Assembly (NCBI RefSeq): GCF_051487185.1
Contig: NZ_JAHVDK010000022.1
Location: 78,852-142,851, forward strand
Length of the DNA stretch: 64,000 nt
DNA from: Inquilinus limosus_F
Lineage (GTDB): Bacteria; Pseudomonadota; Alphaproteobacteria; DSM-16000; Inquilinaceae
Direction of reading: 5' to 3'
Below are positions 7,223 through 16,577 of the stretch, in pieces. The notes beneath the pieces were generated by a model. That model saw only the letters and a program-made list of their open reading frames with translations. It did no database searches and was not told the DNA's origin. A program made the translations under genes and the position numbers. Numbering within the stretch: the first letter of the stretch is position 1; every line of letters begins with the position of its first letter.

Positions 7223-9331
7223 ATGCTGCAGACCGTTGCGCCATCGGCCGGAGGCCTGAGGACAGCCGACTGGTACAGGTCGGCGACGCGCTGGACGCAG
7301 CTCACCCTCGCCGAGGACGATCCCGTCCGCTTCGACCCGGAGTTCTGGATCGACCTGTTCCGGCGCAGCAAGTCGAATGCGACCTGTCTCAGCGCCGGGG
7401 GCTACATCGCCTATTACCCGTCGAAGGTGCCGTTCCATTATGTGAGCCGATATCTGGGCGACACCGACCCCTTCGGCGTGTTGGTCGAGGGCGCCCGGCG
7501 CCTAGGCATGCATGTCATGGCGCGCGTCGATCCGCACGCCATCCACCAGGACGCGGCCGACGCCCATCCGGAATGGATCGCGGTCGACAGGGAGGGCCGG
7601 AAGCGTCGCCACTGGGCCTATCCGAGCGTCTGGGTGACCTGCGCCTACAGCGACTACAACTTCAAGTTCATGCCCGAAGTGCTGCGGGAGATCACGCGCG
7701 ACTACGACATCGACGCGATCTTCGCCAATCGCTGGCAGGGGCATGGCATCTGCTACTGCGACACCTGCCGGCGGAATTTCCGCGACGCGTCCGGCCACGA
7801 CCTGCCGCTCGACGCCGATCCCGAGGATCCGGCCTGGATGGCCTGGGCGGCCTGGCGGCGCGCGGTGCTGAGCCGCCTCGTCGTCGAATGGGACGAGGCG
7901 ATGAAGGCGATCAAGCCGAACACCAGCTTCATTCCCAATATGGGCGGCGCGTCGCTGATGGAGTTCGATCTGACGTTGATCGAACGGCACTGCCCGTTCC
8001 TCGTCGTCGACGATCAGGGCCGGCGCGGCACCGAGCCGATCTGGATGTCGGGCCGCAACGGCAAGCGCATGCGGGCGACCTTCCGCGAGCGGCCGGCGGT
8101 CCTCATCACCTCCATCGGGCCCGAGGAGAAGTACCGCTGGAAGGATGCGGTGACGACCGGCCCGGAGATCCGGTCATGGATGCTCGACGGCGTGGTGCAG
8201 GGCATGCTGCCCTGGTTCACGAAATTCAACGGCGTGGTGCCCGACAAGCGCTGGGTCGAGCCGGTCGTCGAGAGCTTCGGCCTGCACGCCGTGCTGGAGC
8301 CGGTGTTTGCGGCGACCAGGCCGGCGGCGGAAATCGCCATCCTCGATCCGGCCACCACCCTGCGCCACCATGGGCCGGAGACGCGCAAGGAGGCGGAGGC
8401 CGACGATCTCGGCTTCTACCAGGCGCTGGTCGAGGAGAAGCTGCCCTTCGAGATGCTGTCGGACCAGGCGATGACGCCCGAGCGGCTCGACCGGTTCAAG
8501 GTCGTGATCCTCGCCAACGCGACCTGCCTCTCCGACGCGCAATGCGCCGCGCTGGAGGCCTATGTGGCCCGCGGCGGCAGCGTGGTCGCGGCCTATGAGA
8601 CCTCGACACGCGACGAGAACAACCGCCCGCGCGGGACCCTGGCGCTGGGCGGCCTTCTCGGCGTCAGGATGACGAAGCCATCCAGGGGGCCGGTCCAGAA
8701 CAGCTATGTGGCGCTCAACGGCAGCCATCCGATTTCGGAGGGCTACGAGGGGGCGGAGCGCATCATCGGCGGCACGCATCTGATCGCCGTCGAGGCGGCG
8801 GCCGACGCCGAGATACCGTTCCTGTATGTGCCGGATTTCCCGGACCTGCCGATGGAGGAGGTCTATCCGCGCGAGGCGCCGAACGGCGCCGCGGTCGTGG
8901 CGCGCCGGCACCCGGATGGGGGGCGCACCGTCTACATCCCCTGGAACATCGGCCGGATCTTCTGGGAGGTGCTGACCGCCGACCATCAGCGGCTGATCGC
9001 GAACGCCGTGCGCTGGGCGCTCGGCAAGCGGCCGGATGTCGAGGTCAAGGGGCAGGCGGTGCTGGATATCGCCGTGCGCGAGGCCGAGGGCGAGCTCGCG
9101 GTCGCGCTGCAGAACCTCACCAATCCGATGATGATGAAAGGCCCGACGCGGGAGATCCATCCCGTGGGGCGGCAGGAGGTCTCGGTGGCGATCCCCGAGG
9201 ACCGCTCCTTCTCCGCTGCGAGATTGCTCGTGGCCGGTGCGAAAGCCGACGCCCGGTTGGAAGGCGCACGCGTGATCGTGACCGTGCCGGGGATCGACCT
9301 GGTCGAGGTGGTGCACATCACCTGGGCGTGA
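7223..9331 (+). CDS. GHL6/GH42-like glycosidase-family protein with trimerization-like domain
   Basis: This 702-aa cytoplasmic protein has a TIM-barrel-like N-terminal half (about 1-350) typical of the hypothetical glycosyl hydrolase 6/GH42-related group. It includes a Cys cluster at 177/179/182 (CYCDTCRRNF) like the metal site seen in GH42 relatives. A Rossmann-like beta-galactosidase trimerization-type domain follows (about 355-600, VVILANATCLSDAQCAAL, then YVARGGSVVAAYETST), then a C-terminal beta domain. It lacks a signal peptide, so it would act on imported saccharide. The product of 16578-18650 is a clear relative with the same layout. I cannot assign the catalytic residues or the sugar. 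The gene is 40 bp after the binding-protein gene. Confidence 0.75.
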   Translation: MLQTVAPSAGGLRTADWYRSATRWTQLTLAEDDPVRFDPEFWIDLFRRSKSNATCLSAGGYIAYYPSKVPFHYVSRYLGDTDPFGVLVEGARRLGMHVMARVDPHAIHQDAADAHPEWIAVDREGRKRRHWAYPSVWVTCAYSDYNFKFMPEVLREITRDYDIDAIFANRWQGHGICYCDTCRRNFRDASGHDLPLDADPEDPAWMAWAAWRRAVLSRLVVEWDEAMKAIKPNTSFIPNMGGASLMEFDLTLIERHCPFLVVDDQGRRGTEPIWMSGRNGKRMRATFRERPAVLITSIGPEEKYRWKDAVTTGPEIRSWMLDGVVQGMLPWFTKFNGVVPDKRWVEPVVESFGLHAVLEPVFAATRPAAEIAILDPATTLRHHGPETRKEAEADDLGFYQALVEEKLPFEMLSDQAMTPERLDRFKVVILANATCLSDAQCAALEAYVARGGSVVAAYETSTRDENNRPRGTLALGGLLGVRMTKPSRGPVQNSYVALNGSHPISEGYEGAERIIGGTHLIAVEAAADAEIPFLYVPDFPDLPMEEVYPREAPNGAAVVARRHPDGGRTVYIPWNIGRIFWEVLTADHQRLIANAVRWALGKRPDVEVKGQAVLDIAVREAEGELAVALQNLTNPMMMKGPTREIHPVGRQEVSVAIPEDRSFSAARLLVAGAKADARLEGARVIVTVPGIDLVEVVHITWA

Positions 9332-9359
9332 ACAAGGAGAGGGAGGGGCGCGGGCGGAC

Positions 9360-10346
9360 ATGCTGCGTTATGTCATCAAACGCCTGATCTACATGGTCCC
9401 GACCCTGTTCGGCATGTCGATCATCGCGTTCCTCATCATCCAGCTTCCGCCGGGCGACTATCTCACCTCGATGATCGCCATGATGACGGACTCCGGCCAG
9501 AACGTGGATCCGGCGCAGTTGGCGCGGCTCAGGGAGATCTACGGCTTCGACGATCCGGTCTGGGTGCAGTACGGGAAGTGGATGAGCGGCATCCTGTTCC
9601 GCGGCGATTTCGGCTATTCCTTCGAATGGAACCGGCCGGTCGCCGATCTGATCTGGGAGCGGATGGGCTCGACGCTGGCGATCTCCATCGCCTCGCTGCT
9701 CTTCGTCTGGGCCGTCTCGCTGCCGATCGGCATCTATTCGGCCGTGCGCCGCCATTCGATCGGCGACTACAGCTTCACTTTGCTCGGATTCCTCGGACTT
9801 GCAGTGCCGAACTTCATCCTGGCGCTGACGCTGATGTATCTCTCCTACAAATACTTCGGCCAGAGCGTCGGCGGGCTGTACTCGCCGGAATATGCCGATG
9901 CGCCGTGGTCCTGGGCGAAATTCCTCGACCTCATGTCGCATCTCTGGATTCCGGTCATCGTCATCGGCACGAACGGCACCGCGGCGTTGATCCGCATCCT
10001 GCGCGCCAATCTCAGCGACGAGCTCAACAAGCCTTACGTCGTCACGGCCAAGGCGAAGGGCCTGCCCGAATACAAGGTGGTGGTGAAATATCCGGTGCGT
10101 ATCGCGCTGAACCCCTTCGTCTCCGCGATCGGCTGGGTGCTGCCGGAGCTGATTTCCGGGGTGACCATCACCGCGATCGTGCTCAACCTGCCCACGGCCG
10201 GGCCACTCCTTCTCAGGGCCCTGATCTCGCAGGACATGTATCTGGCCGGCAGCTTCATCCTCCTGATGGGCGTGCTGACGCTGATCGGGATGCTGGTCTC
10301 CGACATCCTCCTCGCGCTGCTCGATCCCAGAATCCGGTTCACCTGA
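9360..10346 (+). CDS. ABC transporter permease, DppB/OppB type
   Basis: This 328-aa inner-membrane permease has about six membrane segments. The first is at residues 9-29 (MVPTLFGMSIIAFLIIQLPPG), followed by the periplasmic loop usual in DppB proteins. The EAA-type coupling loop (YVVTAKAKGLPEYKVVVKYP) contacts the ATPase. It is the first of two permeases, and its TGA shares bases with the ATG of the next gene (ATGA overlap), so the pair is made together. It forms the channel for the substrate delivered by the family 5 binding protein. Confidence 0.93.
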   Translation: MLRYVIKRLIYMVPTLFGMSIIAFLIIQLPPGDYLTSMIAMMTDSGQNVDPAQLARLREIYGFDDPVWVQYGKWMSGILFRGDFGYSFEWNRPVADLIWERMGSTLAISIASLLFVWAVSLPIGIYSAVRRHSIGDYSFTLLGFLGLAVPNFILALTLMYLSYKYFGQSVGGLYSPEYADAPWSWAKFLDLMSHLWIPVIVIGTNGTAALIRILRANLSDELNKPYVVTAKAKGLPEYKVVVKYPVRIALNPFVSAIGWVLPELISGVTITAIVLNLPTAGPLLLRALISQDMYLAGSFILLMGVLTLIGMLVSDILLALLDPRIRFT

Positions 10347-11521
10347 TGAGCGAGCACATCTTCATCGACGGGCCGGCGGAGACGGGACCCGCCATCACCC
10401 TCCTGAAGCCCGGGACCAACGGCAGCGAGATCGCCGCCGCCGGGCAGTGGGCACTGATCTGGAGGCGCTTCGCCCGCAACAAGCTGGCGGTGGCTTCGGG
10501 CATCGTCATCCTCGCGCTCTATCTCATCGGCGCCTTTGCGGAGTTCCTGGCGCCGGCGCTGCCCAGTGCCGCGCGGCCGCAATTCACCAATGCGCCACCG
10601 CAGAAGATCCGGTTCTTCGTGACCGAGCCCGACGGCAGCTCGCGTTTCCTGCCCCATGTGACCGGCTATTCCATGCAGGTGGACCAGGCGTCGCTCCGCC
10701 GCAGTTATGTGGTGGACGAGGCCAAGGTGGTGCCCATCGGCATCTTCGTGAAAGGCCCGGCCTACCGGCTGTGGGGCCTGATCCCCCTGGACCGGCATCT
10801 CATCGGGCCTCTGCGGCCGGGCGACACCATGTATCTGCTCGGCACCGACAAGCTCGGCCGCGACATGCTGAGCCGGCTGATCCACGGCACCCGCGTCTCC
10901 ATGTCGATCGGGCTCGTCGGCGTCTGCATCAGCCTGCTCCTCGGCGTCACGCTCGGCAGCCTCTCCGGCTTCTACGGCGGGGCGGTGGACATGGTGATCC
11001 AGCGCGTCATCGAGGTGATCAGCGCGATGCCCACCATCCCGCTCTGGCTGGGGCTCGCGGCCGCCATCCCACTCACCTGGTCGCCGCTCCAGGTCTATTT
11101 CATCATCACGCTCATCGTCTCGCTGTTCGGCTGGACCGGGCTCGCGCGCGAGGTGCGCGGCCGGTTCTATGCCTTGCGGGGCGAAGATTTCGTCACCGCC
11201 GCGCGGCTGGACGGGTCGAGCGAGCGCCGGCTCATCTTCCGGCACATCCTGCCCTCGCTCACCAGCCACATCCTCGCGGTGGTGACGCTCGCCGTGCCCA
11301 CCATGATCGTGGCGGAGACGGCGCTGTCCTTCCTCGGCATCGGGCTGAAGCCGCCGGTCGTGTCCTGGGGCGTGCTGCTGCAGGAGGCGCAGAACGTGCG
11401 CACCATCGCCGGCGCCCCCTGGCTCCTGGTTTGGCCGGCGGGCGCCGTGGTGCTCGCCGTGCTCGCCTTCAACTTCCTCGGCGACGGCATGCGCGACGCT
11501 GCCGACCCCTACGACTCATGA
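10346..11521 (+). CDS. ABC transporter permease, DppC/OppC type
   Basis: This 391-aa second permease subunit pairs with the DppB-type protein. It has an N-terminal OppC-type segment with the first membrane helix near residues 47-68 (LAVASGIVILALYLIGAFAEF). An unusually long periplasmic loop (about 70-165) follows, then five more helices and the EAA loop (DFVTAARLDGSSERRLIFRHI). The start is the ATG overlapping the upstream stop at 10346. The ATG at 11518 of the ATPase gene overlaps this stop in the same way. The long first loop is longer than in Escherichia coli DppC and may dock the large binding protein. Confidence 0.92.
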   Translation: MSEHIFIDGPAETGPAITLLKPGTNGSEIAAAGQWALIWRRFARNKLAVASGIVILALYLIGAFAEFLAPALPSAARPQFTNAPPQKIRFFVTEPDGSSRFLPHVTGYSMQVDQASLRRSYVVDEAKVVPIGIFVKGPAYRLWGLIPLDRHLIGPLRPGDTMYLLGTDKLGRDMLSRLIHGTRVSMSIGLVGVCISLLLGVTLGSLSGFYGGAVDMVIQRVIEVISAMPTIPLWLGLAAAIPLTWSPLQVYFIITLIVSLFGWTGLAREVRGRFYALRGEDFVTAARLDGSSERRLIFRHILPSLTSHILAVVTLAVPTMIVAETALSFLGIGLKPPVVSWGVLLQEAQNVRTIAGAPWLLVWPAGAVVLAVLAFNFLGDGMRDAADPYDS

Positions 11522-13254
11522 CCGGGGCCGCGATGGGACTCATGACAGCGGAACGACCCGCCGCGGCCGCCGCCGACGCCGAAGTGGTGCTGCGGGTCGA
11601 ACAGCTCAGCCTCGATTTCAGCCTGCGCACCCATATCCTCCACGCGGCGCGGGAGGTGAGCTTCGAGTTGAAGCGCGGCAGGACGCTCTGCCTCGTGGGC
11701 GAAAGCGGCTCGGGCAAGAGCGTGACGGCGCGGGCGCTGCTGCGCATCATCGACCGCAACGGTCGGATCGCCGGCGGACGCATCCTGCTGCGGGGCAAGG
11801 ACGGCGAGATCGACATCGCCCGACTCAACGAGCGCAGCCCGGACCTCCTGAAGATCCGCGGAGGGCGGATCGGCCTCATCTTTCAGGAGCCGATGAGCTC
11901 GCTCTCGCCCGTGCACACGATCGGCTCCCAGATCGTGGAGGCGCTGCGGCTCCACCGCAGGCTCGGCAAGCGGGCCGCGCGCAACGCGGCCATCGACCTG
12001 CTGCGGCAGGTCGAGATTCCCCATCCCGACAGGATGGTCGACCGCTACACCTTCGAGTTCTCAGGCGGCATGCGGCAGCGGGCGATGATCGCCATGGCGC
12101 TCGCCTGCAATCCCGACATCCTCATCGCCGACGAGCCGACGACGGCGCTCGACGTGACCACCCAGGCGGAGATCCTCGATCTCATCAAGCGGCTGCAGGA
12201 CAGCCGCGGCATGGCGATGCTGCTGATCACGCACGACATGGGCCTGGTCGCCGAGATCGCCGACGAGGTCGCGGTGATGCATTACGGCCGCATCGTCGAG
12301 CGGGGCAGCGCCGACGCCATCTTCCACGACGCGAGGCACCCCTACACCCGCGCGCTGCTCCATTCGACGATGAAGCTGGAGGAGAGCCGGCGCGCGCTTA
12401 CGAGGCCGGCGGGCGCCGCGCCGGGAGAGACGGCGCCGGTGCTGTCGCTGCGCAACGTGTCGAAGGTCTATGGCCGCGGCGACCATGCCATCACGGCGGT
12501 CGATGATGTCAGCCTCGATCTCTTTCCGGGGGAAAATCTCGGCATCGTCGGCGAAAGCGGCTCCGGCAAGACCACGCTCGGCCGGCTGATCCTGCGGACG
12601 ATCGAGCCCAGCGCCGGCCGCATCACCTATATCGACGGCGAGCGGCGGCCGGTCGAGGTCACGGCGCTCGGCAAGCATGGGCTCAAGATCTTCCACCGCG
12701 ACGTGCGGCTGGTGTTCCAGGACCCGTTCGCGTCGCTGAACCCGCGCATGACAGTCAAGCAGATCATCGGCGATCCTCTCCATGTGAGCGGGACGGCGCG
12801 GGGGGCCGCCCTGACGAAGCGGGTCGCCGAGCTGATGGAGCTGGTCGGCCTCGATCCGCTCGCCATGGAGCGCTATCCGCATGCCTTTTCAGGCGGGCAG
12901 CGGCAGCGCATCGGCATCGCCCGCGCGCTCGCGCTCGACCCGCGCATCGTCATCGCCGACGAGGCGACCGCCGCGCTCGACGTCTCGATCCGCTCGCAGA
13001 TTCTCGACCTGCTGCTCGAGCTCCAGAGACGGCTCAGCCTGAGCTTCGTCTTCATCTCGCACGACATCTCCGTCGTCCGCTACTTCTGCGACCGGGTCGC
13101 GGTCATGCATCGCGGGCGTCTCGTCGAGATGGGCCCGGCCGAAGAGATCTGCACCGCGCCGCGCGAGCCCTACACCCGGAGCCTGATCTCGGCCGTGCCG
13201 AGCCCCGATCCGCGCCGGAAGCGGATGATGCACCGCACCCGTTTCGTCGCCTGA
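11518..13254 (+). CDS. Fused double ABC ATPase (DppD-DppF type)
   Basis: This 578-aa cytoplasmic protein carries two complete nucleotide-binding domains in one chain, so it can drive the permease pair alone. Each half has a Walker A (GESGSGKS and GESGSGKT), an ABC signature (FSGGMRQR and FSGGQRQR), a Walker B (ILIADEPT and IVIADEAT) and an H-loop (THDMG and SHDIS). Both halves end with the oligopeptide-type C-terminal segment (HPYTRALL, EPYTRSLI). The ATG at 11518 overlaps the previous stop (ATGA), but ATGs at 11533 and 11542 remain possible. Fusions of this kind are common in alphaproteobacterial importers. Confidence 0.93.
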   Translation: MTGAAMGLMTAERPAAAAADAEVVLRVEQLSLDFSLRTHILHAAREVSFELKRGRTLCLVGESGSGKSVTARALLRIIDRNGRIAGGRILLRGKDGEIDIARLNERSPDLLKIRGGRIGLIFQEPMSSLSPVHTIGSQIVEALRLHRRLGKRAARNAAIDLLRQVEIPHPDRMVDRYTFEFSGGMRQRAMIAMALACNPDILIADEPTTALDVTTQAEILDLIKRLQDSRGMAMLLITHDMGLVAEIADEVAVMHYGRIVERGSADAIFHDARHPYTRALLHSTMKLEESRRALTRPAGAAPGETAPVLSLRNVSKVYGRGDHAITAVDDVSLDLFPGENLGIVGESGSGKTTLGRLILRTIEPSAGRITYIDGERRPVEVTALGKHGLKIFHRDVRLVFQDPFASLNPRMTVKQIIGDPLHVSGTARGAALTKRVAELMELVGLDPLAMERYPHAFSGGQRQRIGIARALALDPRIVIADEATAALDVSIRSQILDLLLELQRRLSLSFVFISHDISVVRYFCDRVAVMHRGRLVEMGPAEEICTAPREPYTRSLISAVPSPDPRRKRMMHRTRFVA

Positions 13255-13299
13255 GGACGCCATGCCGAAGAGGGTTGGACAACATTGCGGAGGAAGCCG

Positions 13300-14175
13300 A
13301 TGAGGATCGGATTCATCGGGCTGGGCGTGATGGGGCGGCCCATGGCCGGCCATCTGATCGATGCCGGCCATCTGCTGTTCCTCCACCGGGTCAAGGAGCC
13401 GTCGCGCCACCTGGTCGAGAGGGGCGGCGTGGCCGCCGAGAGCCCGCGGGCCGTCGCCGAACAGTCGGACGTGATCATCCTCATGGTCCCCGACACGACC
13501 GATGTCGAGCAGGTGCTGTTCGGGGCGGAGGGCGTCGCCTCCGGTTTGAGGCCCGGCAAGCTCGTGATCGACATGAGCTCCATCTCGCCGGTGGCGACGA
13601 AGGACTTCGCGGCCAGGATCGAGACGCTCGGCTGCGACTATCTCGACGCTCCGGTCTCGGGCGGCGAGGTGGGCGCCAGGAATGCCTCGCTCACCATCAT
13701 GGTCGGCGGCAAGGCGGAGGTCTTCGGACGCGCAAAGCCGATCTTCGCGACGATGGGCAAGACCATCACGCTCGTCGGCGGCACCGGCGACGGGCAGACG
13801 GCCAAGGTCGCGAACCAGATCGTCGTGGCGCTGACCATCCAGGCCGTGGCGGAGGGGCTGCTGTTCGCGAAGAAGGCGGGCGCCGATGTCGCGAAGGTGC
13901 GCGAGGCGCTGATGGGCGGGCTCGCCACCTCCCGAATCCTCGAACTGCACGGCGAGCGCATGATCAGGCGCAGCTTCGATCCGGGTTTCCGCATCCGGCT
14001 GCACCGGAAGGACCTGACGCTGGCGATCGACGCGGCCAAGGCGCTCGACCTGATGCTGCCCAACACCGCGGCGACGCAGCAGCTCATGAACGCCGCGATC
14101 GCCATGGGCGCGGGCGAGAAGGATCATTCGGGCCTTATCCTGACCCTTGAGGCGCTGGCCGGCGAAACGGGCTAG
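13300..14175 (+). CDS. NAD(P)-dependent beta-hydroxyacid dehydrogenase (3-hydroxyisobutyrate dehydrogenase family)
   Basis: This 291-aa enzyme of the family containing 3-hydroxyisobutyrate dehydrogenase and tartronate semialdehyde reductase oxidises or reduces a beta-hydroxyacid. The N-terminus has the dinucleotide-binding loop (GFIGLGVMGRPMAGHL, residues 4-19). The substrate segment DAPVSGGEVGA (117-127) and the catalytic lysine (K169 in GQTAKVANQ) are intact. I chose the ATG at 13300 because GGAGG sits 6 bp before it. A TTG 15 bp upstream would add MRRKP ahead of the fold. In a glycosidase operon it probably handles a sugar-acid intermediate. The exact substrate cannot be told. Confidence 0.88.
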   Translation: MRIGFIGLGVMGRPMAGHLIDAGHLLFLHRVKEPSRHLVERGGVAAESPRAVAEQSDVIILMVPDTTDVEQVLFGAEGVASGLRPGKLVIDMSSISPVATKDFAARIETLGCDYLDAPVSGGEVGARNASLTIMVGGKAEVFGRAKPIFATMGKTITLVGGTGDGQTAKVANQIVVALTIQAVAEGLLFAKKAGADVAKVREALMGGLATSRILELHGERMIRRSFDPGFRIRLHRKDLTLAIDAAKALDLMLPNTAATQQLMNAAIAMGAGEKDHSGLILTLEALAGETG

Positions 14176-14259
14176 CCCGGGAGTCCACCACGCTGGCGAT
14201 CAGGCGGTGGGCGCGGCGCGTCCGCCGACAGGACAATATTGCGCGGAAGGAGCACTCAC

Positions 14260-16374
14260 ATGCCGACGGACAAGGTCCCGCAGATCCCCTTCGGAGCGGT
14301 CTACTTCAGAAAGTCCAACCCGCCGCGGGAGGACTGGGAACGGGACTACAGGACAGCCGCGGAGGACGGGCTCAACGTCTTCCGCCACTGGTTCATGTGG
14401 AGCGTCATCGAGCGCCGGCCCGGCGTCTACGACTGGGACGACTATGACCGGCAGATGGACCTCGCGGCCGAGCACGGCATCAAGAGCATCATCGCCGAGC
14501 TCACCCACACCGTCCCCGACTGGGCCTATCGCAAATTCGCCCATGCGCGGCAGATCCGCATGGACGGGCGTCCGCTCACCTCGAACATGGGCGTCAGCGC
14601 TGCCGTGGGCGGTTTCGCGAACAATGGCGGCGGGGCGGGTGCCCTGACCATGAACTGCCCCGAGGTGAAGGACGCCGCCGGCAACTTCCTGAAGGCGCTG
14701 GCCGCCCGCTACAAGGGGCATCCGGCGCTGCTCGGCTACGACGTCTGGAACGAGGTCAACTACGCGGCCGACGTCGATTATTCGGATTATGCCAAGGCCG
14801 CCTATCGCGAATGGCTGAAGCATAAATACGGCGATCTAGAAACGCTCGCCCGGGCCTGGCACCGCTACTCCTATGCCGAGTGGGAGGATATCGAGCCGCC
14901 GGCTGAGATCGCCGCCTATCCGGAAGGGCTCGACTGGCTCGAATTCAGGCGGGACAACTTCTACAGCCAGATGCAGTGGCGCATCGACACGATCCGCTCG
15001 GTGGACCAGGACTGCCTGATCGCGGCGCACGGGATCGCCGGCGCCATCCCGAGCATGGCGGCGAATGGCTGCGACGACTGGCTGGCGGCCTCGAAGGTCG
15101 AGATCTACGGCATGACCTGGGTCCCGGCGCGCAAGGGCAACCAGCCCTGGCGCAATTTCTACGGCGCGGATCTCACGCGTGCCGCATCCCGCGGCAAACC
15201 CTTCTGGCATGCGGAGCGCCAGGGCGGGCCGCTCTGGCTGCAGCCGCAGGTGCTCGGCCGCGACAAGGAGGACGGTCGGGTTGCCGAGCCCGAGGACATC
15301 CGGGTCTGGACGATGACGTCCTTCGCCGCCGGCGCGACCGGCGTCCTGAACCTGCGCTGGCGGCCGCTGCTCGACGGCCCGCTGTTCGGCGCCTTCGGCT
15401 CCTACGCGATGGATGGCTCGCGCACGCCGCGCTCGGACATGGCGAGCGCCATCGCCAGATGGGCGAACGCGCCGGAGCAGAAGGAGCTGTTCGCGGCGCG
15501 GCCGCTGAAGGGCGATATCGGCCTCCTGGTCATCCCAGAGGCGCAGGCCTGGGACCACCTGCTCAACCACCGCCACTGCCCGGAAACCTACGCCGAGGCG
15601 ATGTGGGGCGCCTATCGCGGCTTCTTCGACAACGGCATCCAGGCGGACTGGGTGCATATCGATGATATCGACGCCTACGGCACCATCTACGCGCCATACC
15701 CGATCATGCTGACGGCGGCGCATGCGGAGAGGCTTGCCCGATGGGTGGAAGCGGGCGGCGCGCTGATCAGCGAGGCCTGCATCGGCTATTTCGGCGATCG
15801 CGGCAAGGTGGGCACGGTGCAGCCGAACCACGGGCTCGACCGCGTCTTCGGGGCGCAAGAGCACGAGGTCGAATTCATGCCCGACATCGGCGACCGCATC
15901 CGCTTCGCCTATGCCGGCCAGACCGTCACGGGCGGCGGGTTCCTGCAGAGCTATACGCTCGCGGGCGGGACCGAGCGCGGCCGGTTTGCCGACGGGCGGA
16001 TCGCTGTGGTCGAGAGCACTCATGGCCGCGGGCGGACGCTGCTGGTCGGCACCCACCCGGGGGTCGGCTACTTCCGAACCTCAGGCGCGGCGAACCGGAG
16101 CTATTTTGCCGAAGTCTTCGCCTGGACCGGCAAGCAGCAGCATGTGCGGCTCTCGAACGCCGCGATGCAGGCCAGGCTTCATGAGGGCGAAGGGGGCAGG
16201 GTGCTCTGGGTGGTGAACCCGACGCGCGAGACCCAGCGCTCGACCGTTGCGCTCGCCGCCCGACACGGGACGCTCGCTATCGGCAAGACGCATTGGGCGG
16301 GCGAGGGCGCCCGGGTCCAGGATGCTGAGGTGGTGGTCCCACCGCGGGACGCTCTGGTGGTCCGGCTGACTTAG
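14260..16374 (+). CDS. Beta-galactosidase, glycoside hydrolase family 42
   Basis: This 704-aa cytoplasmic retaining glycosidase hydrolyses terminal beta-galactosides or related beta-linked sugars. The TIM barrel (about 1-390) begins FGAVYFRKSNPPREDWERD, near the usual GH42 start. The acid/base is Glu165 in GYDVWNE and the nucleophile is Glu319 in FWHAERQGG. The trimerization domain (about 400-610) and C-terminal beta domain follow, and the length is normal. The ATG at 14260 has GGAAGGAG just upstream, and a TTG at 14239 is less likely. It is the last gene of the operon and ends before a REP-like palindrome. Other GH42 activities such as arabinosidase are possible. Confidence 0.9.
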   Translation: MPTDKVPQIPFGAVYFRKSNPPREDWERDYRTAAEDGLNVFRHWFMWSVIERRPGVYDWDDYDRQMDLAAEHGIKSIIAELTHTVPDWAYRKFAHARQIRMDGRPLTSNMGVSAAVGGFANNGGGAGALTMNCPEVKDAAGNFLKALAARYKGHPALLGYDVWNEVNYAADVDYSDYAKAAYREWLKHKYGDLETLARAWHRYSYAEWEDIEPPAEIAAYPEGLDWLEFRRDNFYSQMQWRIDTIRSVDQDCLIAAHGIAGAIPSMAANGCDDWLAASKVEIYGMTWVPARKGNQPWRNFYGADLTRAASRGKPFWHAERQGGPLWLQPQVLGRDKEDGRVAEPEDIRVWTMTSFAAGATGVLNLRWRPLLDGPLFGAFGSYAMDGSRTPRSDMASAIARWANAPEQKELFAARPLKGDIGLLVIPEAQAWDHLLNHRHCPETYAEAMWGAYRGFFDNGIQADWVHIDDIDAYGTIYAPYPIMLTAAHAERLARWVEAGGALISEACIGYFGDRGKVGTVQPNHGLDRVFGAQEHEVEFMPDIGDRIRFAYAGQTVTGGGFLQSYTLAGGTERGRFADGRIAVVESTHGRGRTLLVGTHPGVGYFRTSGAANRSYFAEVFAWTGKQQHVRLSNAAMQARLHEGEGGRVLWVVNPTRETQRSTVALAARHGTLAIGKTHWAGEGARVQDAEVVVPPRDALVVRLT

Positions 16375-16394
16375 ATTGGGGGCCGAAATATTGA

Positions 16395-16497
16395 CCCGTC
16401 ATGGCGAGCCCCGCCCCTTACGCCTATTGGGGGGCGTGGCCACCCAGCGGCACCGGCCTCTGGATGGCCACGGCGCTCCGCGCCTCGCCATGACGGG
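16395..16497. repeat. REP-like palindromic element between convergent genes
   Basis: The ends are a perfect 14-bp inverted repeat, CCCGTCATGGCGAG (16395-16408) and CTCGCCATGACGGG (16484-16497). Inner inverted segments (GTGGCCA and TGGCCAC) let the 103-bp unit fold into a long hairpin. It fills the gap between the GH42 gene and the convergent glycosidase-like gene. This is the usual position of extragenic palindromes, and it may act as a bidirectional terminator or RNA stabiliser. Confidence 0.7.
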
Positions 16498-16577
16498 GAA
16501 GGGACCGAAGAGTCGATCTCAAAGGCCAATGGTATTGGTTGAGACTCCAACCGGTCGGTTCGCCCGCAGGGCCGCGC

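Noticed and set aside
5221..7371. A 716-codon minus-strand frame opposite the family 5 binding-protein gene
   Set aside because: The plus-strand protein has a Tat signal and family motifs. The minus frame is a low-complexity shadow.
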